Shown one piece after another: positions 33,214 through 44,065 of a stretch of 64,000 nucleotides of DNA. Position numbers and translations under genes: made by a program. Where the stretch lies: the NCBI GenBank assembly GCA_035772735.1, contig JASDFA010000002.1, positions 5,952,001 to 6,016,000 of the forward strand, given 5' to 3'. The DNA comes from Datura wrightii. Lineage: Eukaryota; Streptophyta; Magnoliopsida; Solanales; Solanaceae. Under the pieces are notes generated by a model, which saw only the letters and a list, made by a program, of their open reading frames with translations, was not told the DNA's origin and made no database searches. How positions within the stretch are numbered: the first letter of the stretch is position 1; the number at the start of each line of letters is the position of its first letter.

Positions 33214-33260
33214 CTTGGGTTGCCTCCCAAGAAGTACCTTATTTAACGTCTTGGCACGAC
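33214..33260 (-). promoter_or_regulatory. C: pol stop codon and downstream hairpin module
   Basis: Sense strand: TLVVPRR, TAA (33245-33243), 11 nt, hairpin CTTGGGAGGCAACCCAAG (33231-33214). This is the clearest copy because the stop is that of a recognisable integrase C-terminus. Confidence 0.85.
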
Positions 33261-36218
33261 AAGAGTTCGTTGAAGTCTACGGCTCCTCCAGATCACCACC
33301 TCTTTTAGGCCAACTTCTTCCAACACCACCAAATACCTTTTAACCCTTTGGCCATTTACTTTGAAATTGTTCCCATTCTCACTATGGAGTTCGATGGCTC
33401 CATTCTCGTACACCTGAGAGACCTTAAAAGGTCCTGACCATTTAGACTTTAACTTTTTGGGAAATAGCTTTAGTCGAGAATTAACAGTAGCACCCAATCC
33501 CCTGGAACAAAATTACGCTGCAACACTTTTTGGTCATGATAATATTTCATTCTGGATTTGTAAATTGCTGCATTATCATATTCCTTCATTCTGAATTCAT
33601 CCATCTCATGTAAAATCTGGATTCGACCTTGGATATATTTTCCCAATTCCAAATTTAAGCTTTTCAATGCCCACAAAGCTTTGTGTTCTAGCTCCACCGG
33701 GAGGAGACATGCTTTACCAAACATCAACTGGTAAGGGGACATTCTAATTGATGTTTTGAATGCAGTTCGATATGCCCAAAATGCATCATCTAAATTCTGT
33801 GCCCAATCTATTCTGTTTAGATTAACTGTTTTAGTCAAAATGGACTTTATTTCCTGATTTGAAACTTCCACCTATCCGCTAGTCTGCGGGTGATACGGGG
33901 TGGCCACCTTATGCTTCACATCATAGTTAGTTAGTAGGGTGCTAAACACCTAGTTGCAAAAATGAGATCCTCCATCGCAAATGATAGCTCTCGGAGTGCC
34001 GAACCGTGAGAAGATATGTTTCTTTGGTAGTGCCACCGCTTCCACCCATTTGAAAACATAATCCACTGCCACTAAGATGTATTTATTCCCATAAGAGCTT
34101 ACAAAAGGACCCATGAAGTCGATCCCCCCAAATTTCAAACAACTCAACCTCTAAGATGGGTGTTAGAGGGAGTTCATGCCTCCTTGAAATGCTCCCGGTC
34201 CTCTAGCATCAATCACATTGCTTCACAAAGTCTTGTGCATTTTTATGTAGGGTAGGCCAGTAAAACCCGCATTGCAATACCTTGGTCGTTGTTCGTACGC
34301 TCCCATAATGACCTCCCACAGGGGAAGACTGACACGCCTCTAGAATTTGAACCATCTCCACTACAAGAACACACCTCCTTATTAATCCATATGCACAACT
34401 TCAGGGTAAGGTTCATCCTAAAAGAATTTTCAAACATCATGCATGAATTTCTTCTTTTGCTAAAAATTCAATCCTTCAGGTACAATGTCGCTGGCCAAGA
34501 AATTAGCAAAATCGGCAAACCACGGTGTCAGGTCGTGGTTGTAGCTAAAATTCGCTCATCCAGAAAGACATCATTGATCTCCTCTTGTGTTCCTGGCTGC
34601 CCGTATTTCTAGCCATGACAAGTGGTCGGCCACTTGATTCTCACGTCCCTTACGGTCTTTCACTTCAAATTCAAATTCCTATAACAACAAAAATACCTAA
34701 TCAATCTTGGTTTAGCATCCTTTTTTGCCATTAAGTACCTGAGTGCTGCATGGTCTGTGTGCACTACAACTTTGGTTCCTAGCAAGTACGCCTAGAATTT
34801 TTCAAATGCAAACACAACAGCTAAGATATCTTGTTCCGTTATTGTGTAGTTTGTTTGTGCAGTGTTCAGAGTTGTACTAGCATAGTAAACTGGGTGGAAT
34901 ATCTTTTCTCGCTGTTGACCAAGGAATGCTCCTAAGGCTACCCCACTTGCATTGCACATGAGCTCAAAGGGTTTTGACCAATCAGGTGCTACAATGATTG
35001 GAAAGGAAATTAATCTATCCTTCAACTCCACAAAAGCCCTCAAACAATCCTCATCAAAATCGAATTTAGCCTCTTTTTCCAACAGCCAAAATAGGGGATG
35101 AGCTATCTTGGAAAAATCTTTAATATGGCTATAAAAACCCGCATGCCCAAGGAAACTCCTAACACCCTTTACGGTACACGGTGGAGGTAGCTGAGCAATG
35201 GCATCCACTTTGACTTGATCCACTTCAATCCTTTTTTCAAAAATTGTGTGTCAAAATACAATCCCTTCTCTGACCATGAAGTGACACTTTCCCAAATTTA
35301 GGACCAAATTCGTCTACGTACACCTCTTTAACACCTCATTTGAATGTGTCAAGTAGTCATCAAATGAGTTCCCCACAACCGAGAAGTCATCCATGAAGAC
35401 TTCCATCGTAAATTCCACCATGTCAGAAAATATGGACATCATGCACCTCTGGAATGTGGCCGAGGCATTACAACGACCAAAAGGCATCCGCTTGAATGCA
35501 AACGTACCATAGGGACATGTAAATGTTGTTCTATCTTGATCCTCTGGTGCGATTGAGATTTGATTATATCCCGAGTATCCATCCAAGTAACAATAGTACT
35601 CTTTACAAGCTAGACGGTCCAACATTTGATCAATGAATGGCACTAGAAAATGATCCTTCTTTGTCCAGGAGTTTAACTTACGGTAATCCATACAAACTCT
35701 CCAACCCCTGACTGGACGAGTGGCTATCAATTCATTCTTTTCATTTGGAATAACCGTAATGCCCCCTTATTTTGGTACACACTTCGCTAGGCTAACCCAA
35801 CTACTGTCTACAATGGGATACACCACCCCTGCATCTAGCCATTTAATAATCTCTTTCTTGACCACCTTTTGCATAGGTGGATTCAACCTTCTTTGATGTT
35901 CAACTGACAGGCTGCAATTTTCTTGAAGATTGATCTTGTGGGTGCAAATCTATGGAGGGATACCAATTATATCAGCTATTGACCATCCTATAGCTTGAAT
36001 ATGCCTTTTCAACACCTCGATAAGTTTATCTACCTGCAACAGAGTAAGTTTTTCTGAAATGATAACCGAGAGCATTTCATTGTCCCCGAGGTATGCATAT
36101 TGGTGAATGGGCGAGGGTTTGAGCTCCAACAATGGTGGGGACACAATAGAAGGCTGTGACAGAGGGGTTGTACGATTCTTCAAATCAAGGTCCAGCTTTC
36201 TTGGTGGGAATGGATAAT
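33243..36218 (-). pseudogene. C: pol (RT, RNase H, integrase), 5' part separated by T2
   Basis: RT at about 36100-35300: IGWSIADIIGIPP, VKKEIIKWLDAGVVYPIVDS, WRVCMDYRKLNSWTKKD, YSGYNQISIAPEDQ, FKRMPFGRCNASATFQRCM and an intact FMDDFSVVG catalytic box. RNase H at 35100-34640: FELMCNASGVALGAFLGQ, YYASTTLNTAQTNYTITEQD, TDHAALRYLM. In the first, the catalytic DAS reads NAS. Integrase core at 34147-33470: [44 protein letters not shown]. Integrase C-terminus at 33497-33243: [15 protein letters not shown] and [12 protein letters not shown]. There is no chromodomain, and FMDDFSV is typical of Athila/Tat. There are a few stops and two frameshifts (near 34200 and 33480). Confidence 0.88.
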
Positions 36219-36223
36219 CTCTT
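36219..36223. repeat. T2 target-site duplication, left
   Basis: CTCTT directly before the LTR start TGTTATA. Confidence 0.9.
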
Positions 36224-36344
36224 TGTTATACCCCGTAGAATTTCCGGCACCTAGATGACCTATTCGCATGTTGGTTAAGCATATTTGAAGGCCATACGTG
36301 CTAGAGAAAGGCCCGGGAAGAGATCGGACGAGAAACCTGTCGAA

Positions 36345-36429
36345 CCATCGCGGAAGGAGCCGAGGCAGAACCCCTCCGCGATGGCAGCGTGTCACGGAGG
36401 TGAAGCCTCCGCGTTGCCTCCGTGACACG
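36345..36429 (+). promoter_or_regulatory. Two successive hairpins in the T2 U3 region
   Basis: Hairpin 1: CCATCGCGGA (36345-36354) with TCCGCGATGG (36375-36384). Hairpin 2: CGTGTCACGGAGG (36388-36400) with CCTCCGTGACACG (36417-36429). Both are perfect and end 21 bp before the TATA box. In the 3' LTR the first stem is kept, and the second keeps 12 of 13 pairs. Confidence 0.75.
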
Positions 36430-36450
36430 TTGGCCTTGTCCAGGCCCAAG

Positions 36451-36458
36451 TATATAAA
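36451..36458 (+). promoter_or_regulatory. T2 TATA box
   Basis: TATATAAA in CAAGTATATAAAGCCCC, kept in the 3' LTR at 44293-44300. It is the probable core promoter of the LTR. Confidence 0.75.
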
Positions 36459-37927
36459 GCCCCACTTCGGTTTTAAATGATTAAACACTTATAAACATTC
36501 TAGAAACAGAGAGGAAAATGCAGGAGAAGGGATAGGAATGAAGAGGTAATATAATTTTCGTCCGATTACGCTGCTAAACGTTGTCCAAACTCAAATTAAC
36601 CCGAGATATCGAGGTATTTGGCAGCAGAGAGCATTCCTACGGATTTAGTTTCGTGAAATACGGCCGACGAATCATCGAGCTACCGAGCTAAGGTAAGTGG
36701 AATTGCTCTAAACTAGTGTCTATGTGTTCCTAGCTGTGAAGTGAATATTTCTCCCTTCTGGACCGCTGAAAAATAGCGAGTTTTTGACCGTCTTTCGATA
36801 AGCCTAAGTTTAGGCTATAAACTATATCGAAAGTGACGTTGCTCTTTACAATAAAGCTGTATTTAGTATTGATTGGCACATTTATGAATGCAGTTGGGAG
36901 AAAATAGTTGAAGTACTGTCCGAGCCTCGTCCGACAGCCGGATAGTTCGAGGATAAGGTATGTAAAGCTAGTTTCCTCGGCAAGTTAGTAATCTTGGTAC
37001 AGTACAGTAATTTAAAGGCCAGTAGAATATTCAGAAGTCATATATGATGTTTATTACGAATGTTGGTACGATATTAGAAACATCATGTTATGATCAGCGC
37101 GTGACTTGATAGCACGATATAGATTCTAATATAAGTGTTAGTAATTGCACAGCATGCTCAGTATGTGATGTAATACGGAATGTTAGGGTATTCAGTTGAA
37201 ACCCAATAGAACGATGTAACATCTGTAAGACATCTCAGAAATAGAATGATAAGTTAAAATGAAGTTAGAAAGCATGTTAGGAATAGTAAATCATGTTACT
37301 ATAGAAACTCAGTATACAACATAGTTTTCAGCAGAAACACTATATCTTGTTCAGCATTAGACCCAGTGTAGTCTGGCAGAAGACTATATTTATACATATA
37401 TACTATTACCAGCCTCAGCATGTGTTAAGTACGTACATATTACTATCACTAGCTCAACATATAGTATATACAAATACTTTACCACTATTAGCTTCAGTAT
37501 GTGGGACATGCAGATAGTATTACTAGTTGAGACTGTTGTATTGTTTGGGGTTGGACTACCTAGCATCCATGATCGCCCCAGGGTTGATAGCTGTATCGAC
37601 TCGTCCGCTAGAGGACGAGGATACGTCGCTCTACGGAGTGGCATGCCGTCCCACAGGGGATGAAGATGGGATACCAGTTTTCCCCATATTTGTGCCTTGA
37701 TCGGCCCTTACACACCCCTGTCGAGCGGATACGCCCAGTTGTTGATTCAGGAGTCCTCTGAACTCAGATGCAGTTATAGTCAGGGGCTCAGCGAGACCAA
37801 GTGCATACCCAGGGAACCGGCGAAATGCTTACAGGGTTTATAGGAGATGGGATGACCGGGGTAGGGGTATAGATTCTGTGCTGGTTGTACCTCCCGGCTT
37901 ATGGGGGCCGGGTAAGGTTTGTGTGTG

Positions 37928-37967
37928 CTATGTTATGTTATGTTATGTTATGCCATGTTATGTTAAA
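37928..37967. repeat. TTATG microsatellite in the T2 LTR
   Basis: About seven to eight units of TTATG/CCATG; one unit is shifted in the 3' LTR (45718-45752). Confidence 0.8.
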
Positions 37968-38806
37968 TACGAGTAGATCAGCAGTAGAACGATACGTCTC
38001 CAGGTATGACTCCTACTCCTTCCAGTATAATTGAGAGAAGGTATGACTTACATTATCAGACAGTTAATCTATTTCTTCCTACTTCAGTTTCATCAGTTAT
38101 ATTATTGTTTTCAGATATTTCCTTCAGTTATTGCTTTATATACTCAGTACCAACGGTACTGACTCCCGGTGGGGCGCTGTATTACTTGCCTGCAGGTACT
38201 CATAGACGAGCAGGCGATACCACGTGATTCCTGTCAGCGATCGAGTATTCAGCTCCTGTCATCCGGAGACTGAATTCCAGAGGTGTATTTCGCTTTCTTT
38301 TGTTGTATAGTACGGGTAGGTCGGGGCCCTGTCCCGATTATTTCTATTGCTATTCCTAGAGGCTTGCAGTCTGTACATATTCCCCTGTGGTCAGATGAGC
38401 TGGTCGTGTGAGGCCGTGCAGTTGTATAGCTGTTAGTACTTGTGCTTCTTTTATGTTGGCCGTGTGGGGCCATAAGTTTGACAGTAGTGGTGACCTTGCC
38501 GGTCACGTAGTCTTCTAGTATTTTATTGCTGAGTTACAGATAACTAGACAGCATGGTGGCCTTGTCGGCCCGCATAGGTTTCCCTATATTGATATGTTTC
38601 TGGTCAGTTGTTAGTACAGGTATAGTAGGCTATAGGCCAATGGGCCGGGGGTTGTGTTTACAGCCGTTATATAGCCCTATGTTGCCAGAAATGTGAGTTA
38701 GAGCCAGCCAAGCACAAAATGTGCCCAGGCTTAGCAGTCCAGCAGTTCAGGTCCTAGTAGGGCACCAGGTGCCAGTCATACCCCCAAAGGTGGGGTGTGA
38801 CAAACT

Positions 38807-38818
38807 TGGTATCAGAGC
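38807..38818 (+). other. T2 primer-binding site (tRNA-iMet)
   Basis: TGGTATCAGAGC lies 4 nt after the 5' LTR. It matches T1's site. Confidence 0.93.
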
Positions 38819-39016
38819 TAGGTTGTATCCCAGGGAGTATGCAAGCTGTGCTAAGTAGATTCCTGTCCATGGATGTGTTGTGCACCACATACTATGGGTA
38901 GGGGGCTGCAAGGCATGATAGGATGGTTGTCTTTCATTCTTATTCAGTCGTGCTGTAGAGAGGTACAATATAGGGTTGAGTCCCTAAAAACTTACTATAT
39001 TCTTTGGTCACAGATA

Positions 39017-42000
39017 ATGTCAGATCAGCGACATCCTATCACAGGTCGGAGCCTAGATATTGCAGCAGGGGAAGGCACCAGCAGGATGCCTCACCCTCGT
39101 TTAGAAATAACCCGATCAGAGGGCACTACAGAGGCATCGTCCCAGCCTTCTCAGCAGTCTCCACCACATCAAGAGCCGCTTGGGGCGACACTACCTTCAG
39201 CAGTCCCTATACCGACACCTTCCGCCCAGGAGGTTAGGAGTGCTGTAGTTATGTTAGCACAGATGATGGGTGTTCAGCGTCAGCCAATGCCATCTACAGT
39301 TGTGGAGTTATCAGGAGGGCCCGGTAGTTCGAGGGTCCGAGAGTTCTTAGCTCTGAATCCTCCACAGTTTACAGGTACGGACCGGACAGAGGACCCTCAG
39401 GATTTTCTGGATCAAATGCAGAGAATCTTCAGGGTTATGCATGCCACGCCCACAAAATCAGTTGAATTGGCGGCACTCCGGTTACGGGATATCGCTGTGT
39501 TATGGTATGAAAGCTGGGAAAGGTCCTGAGGGAGAGATGTTTCCCCTCCCACCTGGTCCAGCTTTTCAGGAGCTTTTCTGGATCACTATTTTCCACGGGA
39601 GATTCGACAGGCCAGGGTAGACCAGTTCCTACATATGGAGCAGGGGGCCATGAGTGTTCGGGAATATTCCTTGCGGTTTGATTCTTTGGCTCGATATGCA
39701 CCGGCCTTTGTTGATACCATGGCATCCAGAGTGCACCGCTTTATCATGGGGTTGAATCCAGAATATGTTGAGACTTGTATTACGGCTACACTGTGAGAGG
39801 ACATGGACATTGCTCGAGTTCAGGCATTTGCCCAGAATATTGAGGGCATCAGACAGCGACAACGGGAGATCAGAAGGGTTAATAAGGAACAGCGTCGCCG
39901 GGACAGGCCAGTTGAGTTATAGAGGGAAGCCCAGGGAAGACCCAGGCCACGATTGTTAGACAGGCCGCCCTGGCCCCCGCCTCCGCCACAGTCGCAGGGG
40001 GGTAGATTCAGCTGCAGGGGGCAGTCAGAGACTGGTAGAGGCTCGCAGATGGCAGATTCACCAGTACAGAGGAGGGTAGAGCAGAGTAGGTATATCCTAC
40101 CACTTTGCCCTATATGCAGTCGACGCCATCCTAGAGCATGCAGATATGGCTCCACTGCGTGTTATATTTGTGGCCAAGAAGGACATTTGATGAAAGATTG
40201 CCCAGCCAGAGGTCGAGAGGACCGGGATAGACAGGATAGGGCATCTGCGGGGTCACGAGCCACAGCATCCTCGGCAGGGCGCAGGCCCTCAGTTTCAGCA
40301 GGCAGGGGTCGGGGCAGATCAGAGACTTTTAGTACAGGTGCGGGTCCAAGCCGCACATATGCCTTACCAGGAAGGCAAGATTCAGAAGCGTCGCCTGATG
40401 TTGTGACAGGTATGCTAACTATCTGCTCACACCCTGCTTATGTGTTGATTGATCCAGGGTCTACTTTGTCCTAAATTACTCCATTTGTGGCACGAAAGTT
40501 TAGTATTGCACCAGAATTATTGCAGCAGCCCTTCTTAGTATCCACGCCCGTCGGTGATTCTATCACAGCTAGACGAATCTACCGCGGGTGTACAGTAGAG
40601 GTTGCTAACCGTCAGACCACAGTAGATCTGGTCGAGTTAGAAATGATAGATTTCGATGCCATAATGGGTATGGATTGGTTAGTACCGTGTTTTGCCGACG
40701 TTGAATGTTGGACCAAGATGGTCCGATTCCACTTCCCGGGAGAAGCAGTGCGGGAGTGGAAGGGTAGTACCGCTACACCAAAAAGTAGGTTTATTTCCTA
40801 CCTTCAGGCGAGAAAGTTGATATCTAAGGGATGTATTTACCATCTGGTCAGAGTTCAGGATGTCCAAGCAGAATCTCCGACACTCCAGTCTGTTCCAGTG
40901 GTGAATGAATTCCTTGATGTGTTTCCTGATGAGTTACCTGGTATTCTCCCAGAAAGGGAGATAGATTTTGCTATTGATATATTACCAGGCACCCAGCCGA
41001 TATCGATTCCTCCTTATCGCATGGCTCCTGCAGAACTCAGAGAATTAAAAGAGCAGTTGAAAGATTTATTGGATAAAGGTTTTATCAGGCCGAGTACTTC
41101 ACCGTGGGGTGCGCCAGTTTTATTTGTGAGGAAGAAAGATGGCTCGCTCCGAATGTGCATAGATTATCGGCAGTTAAACAAAGTTACAGTAAAGAACAAG
41201 TACTCGCTCCCCAGAATTGATGACTTATTTGATCAGTTGCAGGGAGCCAAATACTTTTCTAAGATTGACTTGCGGTCCGGATATCACCAGGTTTGAGTAC
41301 GTGAGAGAGATATTCTTAAGACAGCGTTCAGGACCCGATATGGACATTTTGAATTTCTAGTCATGTCCTTCGGGTTAACGAATGCCCCGGCAGTCTTCAT
41401 GGATCTGATGAACAGTATTTTCAGACCTTTCCTGGACTTGTTCGTGATAGTATTCATTGATGACATTCTGGTGTATTCTCGCTCTAAAGCAGATCACTGG
41501 ACTCATTTGCGGACAGTGCTCCAGATTCTCAGGGACCGTCAGCTGTATGCTAAATTTTCTAAGTGTGAATTCTGGCTTAACTTAGTGGCCTTTTTAGGGC
41601 ATATCGTCTCAGATGCTGGTATACAAGTTGACAAACAGAAAATAGAAGCAGTTAAGTCATGGCCTAGGCCTACCACTTCGACTGATGTTTGTAGCTTTCT
41701 GGGGTTGGCAGGATATTACAGGAGGTTCGTTGAAGGGTTCTCGACCATTGCAGCACCTCTAACCAAATTGACATGGAAAGTAGCAAAATTTCAATGGACA
41801 GAGGCATGTGAGCAGAGCTTCCAGGAACTGAAAGACAGATTAACCTCCGCCCCAGTATTAGCATTGCCGGAAGGCACAGAAGGTTATTCAGTCTATTGCG
41901 ACACGTCAGGCGTCGGGTTAGGTTGTGTGTTGATGCAGCATGGTAGAGTAATTGCATATGCTTCTAGACAGCTGAGGAAACACGAAAAGAATTACCCTAC

Positions 42001-43801
42001 CCACGACATGGAATTGGCCGCAGTAATCCACGCCTTAAAAATGTGGAGGCATTACCTGTACGGCGTCCATGTTGATATTTACGCAGATCATAAGAGCCTA
42101 CAGTACATCTTCACTCAGAGGGAGTTGAATCTATGGCAACGCCGCTGGTTGGAGCTGTTAAAAGATTATGATGTGAATATTCTATACCACCCCGGAAAAG
42201 CTAATGTTGTAGCAGACGCTCTAAGCCGTAAGTCAATGGGGAGTTTGGCGTATTTGCGACCTGAGAAATGGAAGTTAGCCAAAGAAATTCATCAGTTAGC
42301 TGGTTTAGCCGTTCGAGTAATGGAAACAGAAAACAATAGAGTAGTAATTCAGAATTCTGCTGTATCGTCATTAGTTACAGAGGTAAAAGAACGACAGTAC
42401 GAGGACCCTGATTTAGTTCAGCTCAGAGATAGAAGTCAGAAAGGTAAGGAGTCAGATTTCCAAATGACTGAGGATGATGTGCTACGCTGTAAGGGTCGCC
42501 TCTGTGTCCCGAATGTTTCAGGGCTTCGCAAGCGGATCATGCATGAGGTACATTACGCTCGCTATTCCCTTCATCCAGGAGCGACGAAGATGTACCACGA
42601 CATCAGAGACATCTACTGGTGGCCAGGTATGAAAGCTGAGATCGCTAAATTTGTATCTAGATGTTCTAACTGTCAGCAGGTGAAAGCGGAGCACCAGAAG
42701 CCGGGCGGTTTGACGCAAGATATAACGGTGCCTACGTGGAAATGGGAAACGATAAACATGGATTTTGTAACAGGGTTACCCTGTACCAGACACAGAAACG
42801 ATTCCATTTGGGTAATAGTTGACAGGCTGACAAAATCAGCTCATTTCCTGCCAGTGAAGGCTACCTTCTCGGCTGAGGATTATGCCGAATTATATATCAG
42901 AGAAATAGTTAGATTACATGGAGTGCCAGTGTCCATCATTTTAGATAGAGGAGCACAGTTTACAACTAGATTCTAGCAGTCGTTTCAGAGGGGTTTGGGA
43001 ACGCAGATTAATTTGAGCACATCATTCCACCCTCAAACAGATGGGCAGGCTGAGCGGACTATCCAAACACTCGAAGATATGCTGCGAGCGTGTGTACTGG
43101 ATTTTGGGGGTAGCTGGGATGAGCATCTTTCGTTGATTGAATTTGCTTATAATAACAGTTATCATTCAGCTATCCAGATGGTGCCTTTTGAGGCATTATA
43201 TGGGCGAAAATGCAGATCGCCGATTGGTTGGTTTGAAATAGGAGAATCAGCATTGGTTGGCCCAGAAATTGTTCGGCAGTCAGAGGAAAAGATAAAGCTT
43301 ATCCGAGAGTGTTTACTGACTTCTCAGAGCCGCCAGAAGTCTTATGCAGATATGCGGCGCAGAAATCTAGAATTTGCGGTAAATGACTGGGTATATATGA
43401 AAGTGTCTCTGATGAAAGGGGTAATGAGATTTGGCAAGAAAGGCAAGCTTAGACCGAGGTTCATTGGGCCATATAAGATTCGGCGAAAAATAGGCCGAGT
43501 TGCATACGAATTGAACTTGCCTCCGGAGTTAGCATCTGTTCACCCAGTATTCTATGTCTCTATGTTAAGGAAGTTCGTAGGGGACCTTTCTGCAGTAGTT
43601 CCAGTTCAGGATGTCCAGGTCACGGAAGAGTTAGCATATGAAGAGGTTCCCGTAGCTATCTTAGATAGACATATTCGCAGGTTGAGGACTAAAGATGTTG
43701 CGTCTGTCAAAGTATTGTGGCATAACAGGAACCGTGAGGAAATGACGTGGGAAGCTGAAGAAGATATGAAAGCCAGATACCCTCACCTATTTCAGGCCTA
43801 G
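39017..43801 (+). pseudogene. T2 gag-pol polyprotein with six in-frame stops
   Basis: One continuous frame; ATG 39017 is chosen because it precedes the Ser/Pro-rich gag N-terminus (38873 is an in-frame alternative beside the PBS). Capsid at about 39345-39770. CCHC knuckle CYICGQEGHLMKDC at 40160-40201. Protease LIDPGSTLS near 40446. RT at about 41020-41560 with intact FIDD (41453-41464). RNase H at about 41870-42230 ([22 protein letters not shown]). Integrase zinc domain (H...CSNCQQ) near 42550-42680, then the core ([32 protein letters not shown]). A C-terminal chromodomain (VKVLWHNR, EEMTWEAEEDMKARYPHLF) reaches TAG 43799. Internal stops: TGA 39527, TGA 39794, TAG 39920, TAA 40472, TGA 41294, TAG 42974. 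There is no frameshift; most stops are one transition away from a sense codon. Confidence 0.95.
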
Positions 43802-44050
43802 TCTGGCGACAGGTATGTCCGTATTATTACTTATGCAGTACCTTACAGTTGTATGTGTGTGAATGAGAAAGATTAATACTTAGTTATCCAGTGGATCTTA
43901 AATTATTACGTGCAGTACCTGTGTTGGACTTTTCTGCATTTCAGGTTTTTTGCTATAGTCCATATTACAGGGGAAACTCTGCCAAAATATTTCTAGAAAG
44001 TGAGTTAAGTAGTCCTCTAGATAGCAGTATACATTCGAGGACGAATGTTC

Positions 44051-44065
44051 TTAAGGGGGGGAGAA
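44051..44065 (+). other. T2 polypurine tract
   Basis: TTAAGGGGGGGAGAA lies directly before the 3' LTR. It primes plus-strand synthesis. The preceding CGAGGACGAATGTTC is typical of Tekay elements. Confidence 0.9.

Larger units (their letters stand above)
36224..38802 (+). repeat. T2 5' LTR (2579 bp)
   Basis: TGTTATACCCCGTAG...GGGGTGTGACA. U3 carries two perfect inverted repeats upstream of a TATA box. A TTATG microsatellite lies at 37928-37967. This LTR has 53 bp (36986-37038) absent from the 3' LTR. Confidence 0.95.

Noticed and set aside
36298..36480. 60-aa ORF repeated in both T2 LTRs (36298 and 44140)
   Set aside because: It overlaps the U3 hairpins and TATA box. Its conservation between the LTRs only reflects their recent identity.
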